DNA from: JACPUX01 sp964517465
Lineage (GTDB): Bacteria; Pseudomonadota; Gammaproteobacteria; Burkholderiales; Casimicrobiaceae
Length of the DNA stretch: 64,000 nucleotides
Assembly: GCA_964517465.1 (NCBI GenBank)
Contig: CAZFEK010000019.1
Location: 1 to 64,000 of the forward strand
Reading direction: 5' to 3'
This document shows positions 9,401 to 16,170 of this stretch, in pieces (position 1 is the stretch's first letter; the number at the start of each line of letters is the position of its first letter). The position numbers and the translations under genes were made by a program. The notes beneath the pieces are model-generated. The model was not told the origin of the DNA, did no database searches, and worked only from the letters and a program-made list of their open reading frames with translations.

Positions 9401-12143
9401 CCGCAACGCCGTTGCGCATCGCGAAGTATGGGTGCCCGGCGAAGAGGACTGGTGGTTCAAGCCGAGCGCCAACGACCGCATGGATCTCATCGCTGAGAAA
9501 AGGCGCTACGAACCGGGCGAAACGGCCAGGCTGCAGATGCGGGCGCCGTTTCAAAGCGGCACCGTGCTGGTCACGGTGGAGCGCGAGGGCGTGCTGGATG
9601 CCTTCGTCCTGCCCTTCGACGCCAAACGCAGCGTCATCGAAGTGCCGATGAAAGGGAATTACGCGCCCAATGTCTTCATTTCCGCGCTGCTCGCGCGGGG
9701 CCGCATCGAAGCGCCGCCGCCCACGGCTCTGCTCGATCTCGCCAAACCCGCCTTTCGATTGGGCATGGCGGCGGTGGACGTGGGCTGGGCGGCGCATCGC
9801 CTCGATGTGAAAGTGACGCCGCAGCGCGATGCCTATCGGGTGCGCGAAAAAGCCGAGGTGGATTTTGCCGTGCGCCGTGCCGACGGCAGCTTGCCCCCCA
9901 AAGACACCGAACTTTCCGTCGCCGTGGTCGACGAAGGCCTGCTGCTCTTGAAGAAGAACGAGAGTTGGCAACTGCTCGAAGCGATGATGAAAAAGCGCGG
10001 CATCGAAGTGGAAACTTCCAGCAGCCAGCAGCAAGTAGTCGGGAAGCGGCACTACGGCAAAAAAGCGGCGGCGCCGGGCGGCGGAGGCGGCGGGCCGGCG
10101 GGCGCGCGCGAGTTGTTCGACACCTTGCTGCTGTGGCGCGGGCGAGTGCGGCTCGATGCGGAGGGCAAGGCCAGTTTGCCGGTTCCGCTCAACGACAGCT
10201 TGACCCGTTTCCGCGTCGTCGCGGTGGCCGAGGGCGGGGCGCAGCTCTTCGGCACTGGCGAAAACAGTTTCGCGACCACCCAGGACGTGATGCTGATCAG
10301 CTCGCTGCCGCCCATCGTGCGCGAAGGGGATCGTCTGCACGCTGGTTTTACCCTGCGCAATACCACCAAGACGGAGAAGCGCTTGCGCCTCGAGGGCGAA
10401 GTCAAGCCCGCTGGCAAGGGCGCGAGTTTCCCCCTCGCGGCGCGGGAATTGAACCTGGCACCCGAGTCGGCCAGCACCGTGAGTTGGGAGTGGGCGGTAC
10501 CCGAGGGCGCGGGCAAACTGACTTGGGAAGTGAACGTCAAAGAGAACGAAACGGTCGTCGATCGCTTGCGGGTGACTCAGACCGCAATGGCGGTGGTGCC
10601 GGTGGAAGTTCAGCAGGCGACGCTGGCGCAACTCGACGGCAAACTCAAGCTTCCGGTGCAAGCCCCCGGGCGCGCGCTGCCTGGCCGGGGCGGCCTGCGG
10701 GTCGATCTCACCGCGCGCCTGGCCGACGGGCTTGGCGGGGTGGAGGCCTACATGAGCGCCTACCCCTACACCTGCACCGAGCAGCGCGCGTCGGTGGCGG
10801 TGGCCTTGCAGGATGAAAAGCGCTGGTCAGCGCTGATGGCGGATCTGCCCGGGGTGCTCGATGCGCAGGGGCTTGCCAAATATTTTGGTCTCATGCGAGA
10901 GGGCAGCGAGGTATTAACCGCCTATTTGCTGCAATTGTCGTCCTACGCCGGCTGGGAGATTCCCGATGCGGCCGAAACCCGGATGCGGGCGGGTCTGCGG
11001 GGTTTTGTCGAAGGACGCATCAAACGCGAGGGCGAGCTGGCAACCGCCGATTTCAGCTACCGCAGGCTTGCCGCGATGGCGGCTCTGGCCTTGCATGGCG
11101 AATTTGACGCCAAGTGGCTGGATAGCCTGATCGTGGATCCGGGGCAATGGCCCAGTTCTGCGGTGCTGGACTGGATCGTGGTCTTGAGCAAGGCCGAAAA
11201 AGTGGCGCAACGCGCCGAACGCTTGGCCCAGGCCAAACAGGTATTGCGGGCCCGCCTGAACTTGCAGGGCACGACCGTCGCACTCAACTCGGAGCGCGGA
11301 GATTACTTGTGGTGGCTGATGGTCTCGGCCGAGAGCAACCTCAACCGCATGCTCTTGCAATTGGCCGATGATCCGGAGTGGCAAGCCGACCTTGGCCGCC
11401 TTGCCCGAGGCGCGCTTTCGCGGCAAACCCGCGGCCACTGGCGCACGACCACCGCCAATGCCTGGGGCGTGCTGGCCTTCGAACGGTTTTCGTCCCTCCA
11501 CGAAGCCGAGCGGGTGGCCGGGAATACCACCGGCCAGCTTGGGCTGGAGACGCAGCGAGCGACTTGGAAGGACGAGAAGCCCGCCAGTCCCTTGCGCTTT
11601 TCCTGGCCATCGGGCAAGGACGATTTGGCGCTGGAGCATCAGGGTAGCGGCAAGCCCTGGGTGACCCTTTTGAGCCTCGCCGCAGTTCCGGTGCAAGAGG
11701 CTCGGTCGCGGGGATACACCCTGAAGCGGACGGTGGAAGCGGTGGAGCAGCGGACTCCGGGGCGCTGGAGTGTGGGCGATGTGCAGCGCGTCACGCTGGA
11801 ATTCGAAGGGACGGGCGCCTACACCTGGGTTGCCCTGACCGATCCGCTGCCGCCCGGCGCCAGTGTGATCGGCTCCGGTTTGGGCGGGGATAGTGCGGTG
11901 CTCGCGCGCGGCGCGGCCAAACGCGAACGCTGGGACGGACCTTGGCTGGCCTTCGAAGAGCGCAAGAGCGACGTTTATCGCGCCTATTACCGCTATGTGC
12001 CGCGCGGACGCTGGACTCAGAGCTACCTTCTGCGCCTCAACCAAGAAGGCGCTTTCGAGATCCCGGCGAGCCGCATCGAGGCGATGTATGCGCCGGAGAT
12101 GCATGCGCTCTGGCCGAACGGCAAATTCGAGGTTTCCCGCTGA
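6408..12143 (+). CDS. Bacterial alpha-2-macroglobulin (YfhM-like protease trap)
   Basis: A 1911-residue exported protein, longer than E. coli YfhM (about 1650). The N-terminus has a Sec signal with cleavage near AFA/AE; there is no lipobox, unlike YfhM, so it may be free in the periplasm. Many macroglobulin-type beta domains follow. A glycine-rich linker (about 1223-1230) precedes ELFDTLLLWRGRV, typical of the A2M core. The thioester motif CTEQ is intact (Cys1456-Gln1459, in YPYTCTEQRAS), so covalent trapping of attacking proteases is expected. A strong AAGGAGG ribosome site lies 7 bases before ATG. The usual partner gene pbpC is not adjacent; two CoA-transferase genes flank it instead. Confidence 0.92.
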   Translation: MLNRKRWGLVWLQLLVIAGAFAAEVQLSPKGEVKNVAQITARFPEPMVPFGEPERAAPYEVNCQPRQEGKGRWLDSYLWAFDFAKVLPGAVRCELLPKDGLVSAKGNPIAAPRGGFDTGGPAVTWQEPFDGAQNIDERQVFLLGLSAAATPESLAANTWCEVAGIGERIGAKALAGEELARVFEGQKRTLRHFRETWVRAHPGAKASEAPIVALTCARQLPPKSEVTLVWGAGIAANTGVATRMPAKFTFKTRAQFTARVNCSRLNAKSDCLPILPIELQFSAPVARELLAQAKLIASDGTSFKGKIAEEPDEGERLVFPGPFPERADLSVELPPKLRDDAGRGLANAHRFPVKLRTDESPPLAKFPGRFGIIEASDPVLPVTLRNLEAEIRGKRLELGDTSVSGKAWHLTDPQAQDAPKRLVEWLQKVKRAEYSTWVQEPGSKRQREIRPGSAALLGAEELAKPFVLPKPDGAKTFEVVGIPLAKKGFFVVELASPRLGEKLHGKKEPYYAQSAALVTNLAVHFKQGREASLAWVTTLDRAEPVEGVKLRISDCKGKEYWRGESLRNGVARVSLPLPRSGRLPYCEGLGTGLLVTASKNDDFSFVWSGWNEGLQPWRFNLPSGSWEGPVTTHAILDRSLLRAGETVSMKLLYRKKSGQGFSLLDSKLLPKEAALIHSGSDDRYAVPLKWDARATAEAKWRIPKDAKLGSYRIELADRADGDERMRTAGSFRVEAFRVPSMKATLLAPSLALVGAKAVDFGVQVSYLSGGPAGGLAVKARGLLLPDAAARTDYEAYTFTNGKVQEGKREHGADSVLEPESLGESADEDEPSPVPGRVLGGKSITLDAQGGGKIAFGPLPASDVPQRLLAEAEYREANGETTSVARSIVLWPAAVDIGIRSDDWAAAKDVVRLKMLALDLKGMPMAKVPLKLEAFSRRDYSHRKRMLGGFYSYQSFTETVSVGAVCEGVSDARGELECEFRPQASGQHVFQVTARDAEGRNAVAHREVWVPGEEDWWFKPSANDRMDLIAEKRRYEPGETARLQMRAPFQSGTVLVTVEREGVLDAFVLPFDAKRSVIEVPMKGNYAPNVFISALLARGRIEAPPPTALLDLAKPAFRLGMAAVDVGWAAHRLDVKVTPQRDAYRVREKAEVDFAVRRADGSLPPKDTELSVAVVDEGLLLLKKNESWQLLEAMMKKRGIEVETSSSQQQVVGKRHYGKKAAAPGGGGGGPAGARELFDTLLLWRGRVRLDAEGKASLPVPLNDSLTRFRVVAVAEGGAQLFGTGENSFATTQDVMLISSLPPIVREGDRLHAGFTLRNTTKTEKRLRLEGEVKPAGKGASFPLAARELNLAPESASTVSWEWAVPEGAGKLTWEVNVKENETVVDRLRVTQTAMAVVPVEVQQATLAQLDGKLKLPVQAPGRALPGRGGLRVDLTARLADGLGGVEAYMSAYPYTCTEQRASVAVALQDEKRWSALMADLPGVLDAQGLAKYFGLMREGSEVLTAYLLQLSSYAGWEIPDAAETRMRAGLRGFVEGRIKREGELATADFSYRRLAAMAALALHGEFDAKWLDSLIVDPGQWPSSAVLDWIVVLSKAEKVAQRAERLAQAKQVLRARLNLQGTTVALNSERGDYLWWLMVSAESNLNRMLLQLADDPEWQADLGRLARGALSRQTRGHWRTTTANAWGVLAFERFSSLHEAERVAGNTTGQLGLETQRATWKDEKPASPLRFSWPSGKDDLALEHQGSGKPWVTLLSLAAVPVQEARSRGYTLKRTVEAVEQRTPGRWSVGDVQRVTLEFEGTGAYTWVALTDPLPPGASVIGSGLGGDSAVLARGAAKRERWDGPWLAFEERKSDVYRAYYRYVPRGRWTQSYLLRLNQEGAFEIPASRIEAMYAPEMHALWPNGKFEVSR

Positions 12144-12154
12144 GCGAGGGGCGC

Positions 12155-13372
12155 ATGAGCGCAGACACAAACCCCAATCGCGGCCCGCTCGCGGGCTTGA
12201 AGGTGATCGAGTTAGGGCAACTCATCGCCGGCCCCTTTGCGGGCAAACTGCTCGCGGAATTTGGTGCGCGGGTGATCAAAGTCGAACCGCCGGGCGCCGG
12301 AGACCCCTTGCGGCAATGGCGGCTGCTCCACGAGGGCAACTCCCTATGGTGGGAGGTGCAGGCGCGAAACAAGGAATCGATCGCAATCGACTTGCGCAAG
12401 GCCGAAGGGCAGGATCTGGTTCGGCGGCTCGCGCAGGATGCCGACATCTTGATCGAGAATTTCCGTCCCGGCACCATGGAAAAATGGGGCTTGGGCTGGG
12501 AGGCGCTTCGGGCGGCGAATCCCGGACTCATCATGCTGCGGCTGTCGGGCTTCGGCCAGACCGGGCCCTATCGTGATCAAGCAGGCTTTGGAGCGGTGGG
12601 CGAATCCATGGGAGGCATGCGCTATGTCAGCGGCCATCCGGATCGCCCTCCCGTGCGCATCGGCATCAGCATCGGCGATGCACTGGCGGCCTTGTTTGGC
12701 GTGGTGGGCGCTTTGATGGCGCTGCGCCAGCGCGAAGTGAACGGCGGGCAGGGGCAGGTGGTGGATGTGGCGCTTTATGAAGCGGTGTTTGCCATGATGG
12801 AAAGCCTGATCCCGGAGTTCGATCGATTCGGCTTCATTCGCGAGCGAACGGGCTCCGCGCTCGCGGGCATCGTTCCTTCCAACACCTATACCACCCGAGA
12901 TGCTCAGAACGTCGTCATCGCCGGTAACGGCGACAGTATTTTCAAGCGCCTGATGAGCGCCATAGGGCGCGATGATCTCGCCAACGATCCGGCGCTTGGC
13001 GCCAATGCCGGACGCGTGAAGCGAGTGGACGAGATCGACGGGGCGATTGCCGACTGGGCGCTGCGGCATGACAGCGACCAAGTGCTCGCCGTGCTCAGTG
13101 CCGCACAAGTACCCAGCGGCAAAATATACAGCGCCGCCGATATCGTGACCGACCCGCAGTTTTTGGCCCGGGACATGATTCGCAGCATCACTCTGCGCGA
13201 CGGTTCTTCCCTGAAGGTGCCGGGCATCGTGCCCAAGCTGACCGACACCCCAGGCGACATCACGGCGCTTGCTCCGCGGCTGGGCGAACACACCGAATCC
13301 ATCTTGCGCGAGCTGGGCCTTGGCGCCGAAGCCATCGCCGATCTGAGGCGAACCGGAATCCTCGGCGCCTGA
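12155..13372 (+). CDS. CaiB/BaiF-type CoA-transferase 2
   Basis: 405 residues, family III fold: GPLAGLKVIELGQLIAGP, GARVIKVEPPGAGDPLR, RNKESIAIDLR, ENFRPGTMEKWGL. At the position of the catalytic Asp of its neighbour it has Gly146 (AGFGAVGESMGG), with Glu150 four residues on, so it belongs to a different subfamily, or its acyl-CoA chemistry differs. The ATG follows GCGAGGGGC and lies 11 bp after the macroglobulin stop, so co-transcription is likely. Overall similarity to CoA-transferase 1 is only family-level, so a recent tandem duplication is unlikely. Confidence 0.86.
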   Translation: MSADTNPNRGPLAGLKVIELGQLIAGPFAGKLLAEFGARVIKVEPPGAGDPLRQWRLLHEGNSLWWEVQARNKESIAIDLRKAEGQDLVRRLAQDADILIENFRPGTMEKWGLGWEALRAANPGLIMLRLSGFGQTGPYRDQAGFGAVGESMGGMRYVSGHPDRPPVRIGISIGDALAALFGVVGALMALRQREVNGGQGQVVDVALYEAVFAMMESLIPEFDRFGFIRERTGSALAGIVPSNTYTTRDAQNVVIAGNGDSIFKRLMSAIGRDDLANDPALGANAGRVKRVDEIDGAIADWALRHDSDQVLAVLSAAQVPSGKIYSAADIVTDPQFLARDMIRSITLRDGSSLKVPGIVPKLTDTPGDITALAPRLGEHTESILRELGLGAEAIADLRRTGILGA

Positions 13373-13403
13373 GGAAGGGGGTGAACGCGACGGTGTGCGC
13401 GGT

Positions 13404-13433
13404 TTGACCTTTCTAGTACTAAATTGGTACTAT
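13404..13433 (+). promoter_or_regulatory. cysE promoter with internal dyad; predicts leaderless mRNA
   Basis: TTGACC (13404-13409), an 18-bp spacer and TACTAT (13428-13433) form a sigma70-type promoter. The likely start site, about seven bases later, falls on or next to the A of the cysE ATG (13440). A perfect dyad TAGTAC-N7-GTACTA (13414-13419 and 13427-13432) fills the spacer and overlaps the -10 box, a position suited to repression. It does not match the IscR or CysB consensus that I know. Confidence 0.5.
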
Positions 13434-13439
13434 TTGCCC

Positions 13440-14192
13440 ATGTTTGCCCGCCTTCGTGAAGACATTCGCGTCGTCTTCGACCGCGATCCGGCCGCCCGCA
13501 CCCGCTGGGAGGTGCTGACCTGTTACCCCGGCCTGCATGCCCTGGTTTGGCACCGCTTCACGCATCGCTGCTGGACCGCGGGCCTGCGGTGGCTGGCCCG
13601 TTTTCTGTCGCACTGGGCACGTTGGTTTACAGGCATCGAAATCCACCCCGGCGCGCAAATCGGGCGGCGGGTCTTCATCGATCACGGCATGGGTATCGTG
13701 ATCGGCGAAACCGCCGTGATCGGCGACGATTGCACGCTTTATCACGGCGTCACGCTCGGCGGTACTTCCTGGAACAAGGGCAAGCGCCATCCCAGCTTGG
13801 GACGGGGCGTCGTGGTGGGCGCAGGCGCCAAAATCCTGGGCCCGGTTGAAATCGGCGAGGGCGCCAAAATCGGCTCCAATGCCGTCGTGGTGCGAGACGT
13901 CCCTGCGGGCGCAACGGCCATCGGCATCCCCGCTCGGGTGATCGACGGCGCTCAGGCGGAGCGCCGTGAGCGCGCCGCGGAGCGCATCGGGTTCTCGGCC
14001 TATGCCATCAGCGCCGACATGAACGATCCGGTCGTCCATGCTCTGCATGCCTTGCTGGACCACAGCTTGGTCACCGACCAGCGTTTGCACAAACTCGCGC
14101 AGAGGCTCAGTCAGGCGGGTCTGGACTGCCCGGACGCCCTGGAGGAAGACCAAGCTTTTGATCCGAAAGAGCTGAACAAGGCCTTGGAATGA
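13440..14192 (+). CDS. cysE: Serine O-acetyltransferase
   Basis: Acetylates serine with acetyl-CoA, the first step of cysteine synthesis. The 250 residues are of the short EpsC/NifP-like type. The N-terminus MFARLREDIRVVFDRDPAAR is the family's standard start, which supports ATG 13440. A left-handed beta-helix of hexapeptide repeats runs about 65-165, with the DHGMGIVIGETAVIGDDC and HGVTLGGT active-site segments and HPSLGRGVVVGAGAKILG. In betaproteobacteria cysE often lies beside iscR, as here. No Shine-Dalgarno sequence precedes the ATG, consistent with a leaderless transcript. Confidence 0.95.
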   Translation: MFARLREDIRVVFDRDPAARTRWEVLTCYPGLHALVWHRFTHRCWTAGLRWLARFLSHWARWFTGIEIHPGAQIGRRVFIDHGMGIVIGETAVIGDDCTLYHGVTLGGTSWNKGKRHPSLGRGVVVGAGAKILGPVEIGEGAKIGSNAVVVRDVPAGATAIGIPARVIDGAQAERRERAAERIGFSAYAISADMNDPVVHALHALLDHSLVTDQRLHKLAQRLSQAGLDCPDALEEDQAFDPKELNKALE

Positions 14193-14227
14193 AGCTCGAG
14201 CGGGAAGGACGCGAACAAAAACATTAT

Positions 14228-14259
14228 TGTTGACATAAACAATCAACATTGATTAAGAT
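14228..14259 (+). promoter_or_regulatory. iscR promoter with overlapping dyads
   Basis: TTGACA (14230-14235), an 18-bp spacer and TAAGAT (14254-14259). The arms TGTTGA (14228-14233) and TCAACA (14243-14248) are exact reverse complements, and AATCAA-CA-TTGATT overlaps the spacer. IscR is generally autoregulated, so an operator here is expected. However, the sequence does not clearly match the enterobacterial type 1 or type 2 IscR consensus. The region is AT-rich compared with its surroundings. Confidence 0.5.
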
Positions 14260-14295
14260 CATGTTTGTCTTCCTCCCCAACAGAAAGGTTTTGCC

Positions 14296-14775
14296 ATGAG
14301 ACTCACTACCAAAGGCCGTTTTGCGGTTACTGCCATGATCGATCTGGCTCTGAATCAAGACGGTGGTCCCGTCACTCTGGCCGAAATCAGCGGTCGCCAG
14401 AGCATTTCGCTTTCATACTTGGAGCAACTTTTCGGCAAGCTGCGGCGTGCGGGGCTGGTGAAAAGTGTTCGCGGCCCCGGCGGCGGGTACAACCTCGCTC
14501 GCGGTTCGGAAGGCATTACCGTCGCCGATGTCATCGTCGCGGTGGATGAGCCCATAGACCAAACGCGCTGCGGTGGAATGCAGAACTGCCACGACGATCA
14601 TCGGTGCTTGACGCACGATCTGTGGACAGGCCTGAACGATCACATTTTTGCTTATATGGGTTCGGTGAATCTGGCCCAACTCGTTGCTCCGCATAAGTCT
14701 GGGGCAAGCACGGTTCAGATTGTGCGCGATCGTCCCGAAGGGGCGCGTGAACCGGCGGTCGCTGCGGCGGCTTAG
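14296..14775 (+). CDS. iscR: Fe-S cluster-sensing regulator IscR (Rrf2 family)
   Basis: A 159-residue Rrf2-type winged-helix regulator. It opens with MRLTTKGRFAVTAM, and the recognition region contains ISLSYLEQLFGKLRRAGLV and GPGGGYNLAR. The three cluster-ligand cysteines fall at Cys92, Cys98 and Cys104, followed by His107, exactly the E. coli IscR numbering, so [2Fe-2S] binding is strongly expected. It reports cluster supply and controls Fe-S assembly genes. The usual iscS and iscU do not follow: a GFA-domain gene and then iscA come next. It is preceded by AGAAAGG and its own promoter. Confidence 0.94.
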   Translation: MRLTTKGRFAVTAMIDLALNQDGGPVTLAEISGRQSISLSYLEQLFGKLRRAGLVKSVRGPGGGYNLARGSEGITVADVIVAVDEPIDQTRCGGMQNCHDDHRCLTHDLWTGLNDHIFAYMGSVNLAQLVAPHKSGASTVQIVRDRPEGAREPAVAAAA

Positions 14776-14860
14776 TCCTAGTTAGGCGGCGCATACGAAT
14801 TCGGGGGGCATTTCCTGAAATCAACACCTGCCGGTCCTCACCTCAGCGCGGAGCATTCAT

Positions 14861-15250
14861 ATGCTTGAGGGATCTTGTCACTGCGGTTCCGCCCGCTGGC
14901 AGTTGACCGAGTTGCCAAAGTCGGCAACCGCCTGCAACTGCACAGCGTGTCGCAGGTATGGCGTCCTCTGGGCCTACGGTTATGAGGGTGAGGATATCAC
15001 GGTGGTTGGAGAGACGACTGCATACATCCGCGGAGACTCGCTGAGCTTCAACTTCTGCCCCAAGTGCGGCGGCGTCACACACTGGCGCTCGCTGAAGGCG
15101 AACGAACAGGGTCGCCGGAGAATCGCCGTCAACCTACGCATGACCGAGCCTGGACCGATAGCGCGAGTGCCTATCGACCATTTCGATGGGCTGGAAAACT
15201 GGGAGGATCTGCCAAGGGACGGCAGGTGCATCAAAGACATGTGGTTTTAG
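14861..15250 (+). CDS. GFA-domain (CENP-V/GFA) zinc protein
   Basis: A 129-residue protein of the GFA family, named after a glutathione-dependent formaldehyde-activating enzyme. The zinc-ligand cysteines are clear: CHCG near residue 7, CNCTACRRYG near 26 and CPKCGG near 67. The family binds two zinc ions; most members have no proven reaction. It separates iscR from iscA, where iscS and iscU would normally be, so it is probably an insertion. A small hairpin (TTGGCGCG...CGCGGCCCAA) follows the stop. Function in Fe-S assembly is not implied. Confidence 0.82.
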   Translation: MLEGSCHCGSARWQLTELPKSATACNCTACRRYGVLWAYGYEGEDITVVGETTAYIRGDSLSFNFCPKCGGVTHWRSLKANEQGRRRIAVNLRMTEPGPIARVPIDHFDGLENWEDLPRDGRCIKDMWF

Positions 15251-15348
15251 CGTTGGCGCGAGGAGCGCGGCCCAATCAATCCATCCATCGGACCCGCGCG
15301 AAAAGCCGCGCAGTCCGGTGACTTTAAACGATCGATGAGGAAGGGATT

Positions 15349-15672
15349 ATGAGTATCAGTTTGACCGAAAGAGCCGCCGAGCATGTCAAGAAGGTCCTCG
15401 CGGGCCAAGCGGGAAAGATCGGCTTGCGCGTGGGGGTTTCCAAGAGCGGCTGCTCGGGTTTTGCTTATAAGCTCGATTTCGCCGACGGGGTGGGCGCGGA
15501 TGACCAGCGCTTCGATAGCCACGGTGTGGCGCTGGTGGTGGCCAACGAGAGCCTGCCCTTCCTGGAAGGAACCGTACTCGACTACACCCGCGAAGGACTG
15601 TCGGAAGGTTTCAAGTTCAATAATCCCAACGTCAAGGCTCAATGCGGCTGCGGCGAGAGCTTTAGCGTCTAG
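15349..15672 (+). CDS. iscA: Iron-sulfur cluster assembly protein IscA
   Basis: A 107-residue A-type carrier. Cys35 (KSGCSGFAY) and Cys99/Cys101 (CGCGESF) match E. coli IscA exactly in number and spacing; they bind iron or a [2Fe-2S]/[4Fe-4S] cluster for delivery to targets. GAGGAAGGG precedes the ATG. The gene keeps its place downstream of iscR, but iscS, iscU, hscB, hscA and fdx are not in the window. ErpA is a possible alternative name, but length and motif spacing favour IscA. A strong hairpin follows. Confidence 0.9.
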   Translation: MSISLTERAAEHVKKVLAGQAGKIGLRVGVSKSGCSGFAYKLDFADGVGADDQRFDSHGVALVVANESLPFLEGTVLDYTREGLSEGFKFNNPNVKAQCGCGESFSV

Positions 15673-15690
15673 GCTAACCCGGTAAGGAGG

Positions 15691-15717
15691 CAGCCGCGGA
15701 GAAGTTTGCCGCGGCTG
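15691..15717 (+). terminator. Hairpin terminator after iscA
   Basis: CAGCCGCGG (15691-15699) and CCGCGGCTG (15709-15717) form a perfect 9-bp stem with a 9-base loop, starting 19 bp after the iscA stop. The downstream T content is modest (TCGCTTTGC), so termination may be partial or need Rho. Confidence 0.6.
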
Positions 15718-15808
15718 TCGCTTTGCTATGGTTCACGACCGAGCGAGTAGCGCTCGAGCCGTCGCCGCCAACTTGGTCCTTAGAAAGAGGAAGGGAGGGG
15801 CGGAAGGC

Positions 15809-15842
15809 TTGACAAACTACCATACTTCCATAATAATGGAAG
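15809..15842 (+). promoter_or_regulatory. arsR-arsM promoter with ArsR operator
   Basis: TTGACA (15809-15814), a 17-bp spacer and AATAAT (15832-15837) form a near-consensus promoter. A perfect 7-bp dyad CTTCCAT-AATA-ATGGAAG (15825-15842) covers the -10 box, where an ArsR dimer would block RNA polymerase. The predicted start site, seven bases after the -10 box, coincides with the arsR GTG at 15844, so the mRNA is probably leaderless. Confidence 0.75.
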
Positions 15843-15843
15843 C

Positions 15844-16152
15844 GTGGAATCAACCCAAGCGACGACCCTTCTGACCGCCCTTGCGCAGGAAACCCGCCTA
15901 GCGATCTTTCGCCTGCTCGTGGAATATGGCGAAGATGGCCTGGCAGCCGGAGTCATAGGCGAGAAGTTGGGTCTCGCGCCCGCTACCTTGTCCTTTCATC
16001 TCAAGGAGCTTTCCCACGCCGGGCTGATCCGCGGGCGGCAGCAGGGTCGATTTGTTTATTACTCGGCCCAGTTCGAGATCATGAATGCGCTGCTTTGCTA
16101 TCTCACCCAGAACTGTTGTGCACAAGCCGGGCGCAAGCCGAATTGTTGCTGA
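15844..16152 (+). CDS. arsR: ArsR-family arsenic-responsive repressor
   Basis: A 102-residue winged-helix repressor. It starts with GTG (ESTQATTLLTALAQETRLAIFRLLV, the usual N-terminus for this subgroup); no in-frame ATG lies near. The recognition helix is in GLAPATLSFHLKELSHAGLI. Two vicinal cysteine pairs near the C-terminus, Cys91-Cys92 and Cys101-Cys102, resemble the C-terminal arsenite site of the Acidithiobacillus-type ArsR rather than the CxC site of plasmid R773 ArsR. arsM begins 18 bp downstream with AGGAG, so the repressor most likely controls arsenic methylation, with arsenite as inducer. Confidence 0.9.
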   Translation: MESTQATTLLTALAQETRLAIFRLLVEYGEDGLAAGVIGEKLGLAPATLSFHLKELSHAGLIRGRQQGRFVYYSAQFEIMNALLCYLTQNCCAQAGRKPNCC

Positions 16153-16170
16153 ATTCAACCAGGAGCCCCT

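Noticed and set aside
14781..15348. Possible integron cassette around the GFA gene, based on GTTAGGC at 14781-14787
   Set aside because: GFA genes do occur in cassettes, but no matching attC with both core sites follows the gene; the only candidate, GTTGGCG, does not fit the core consensus.
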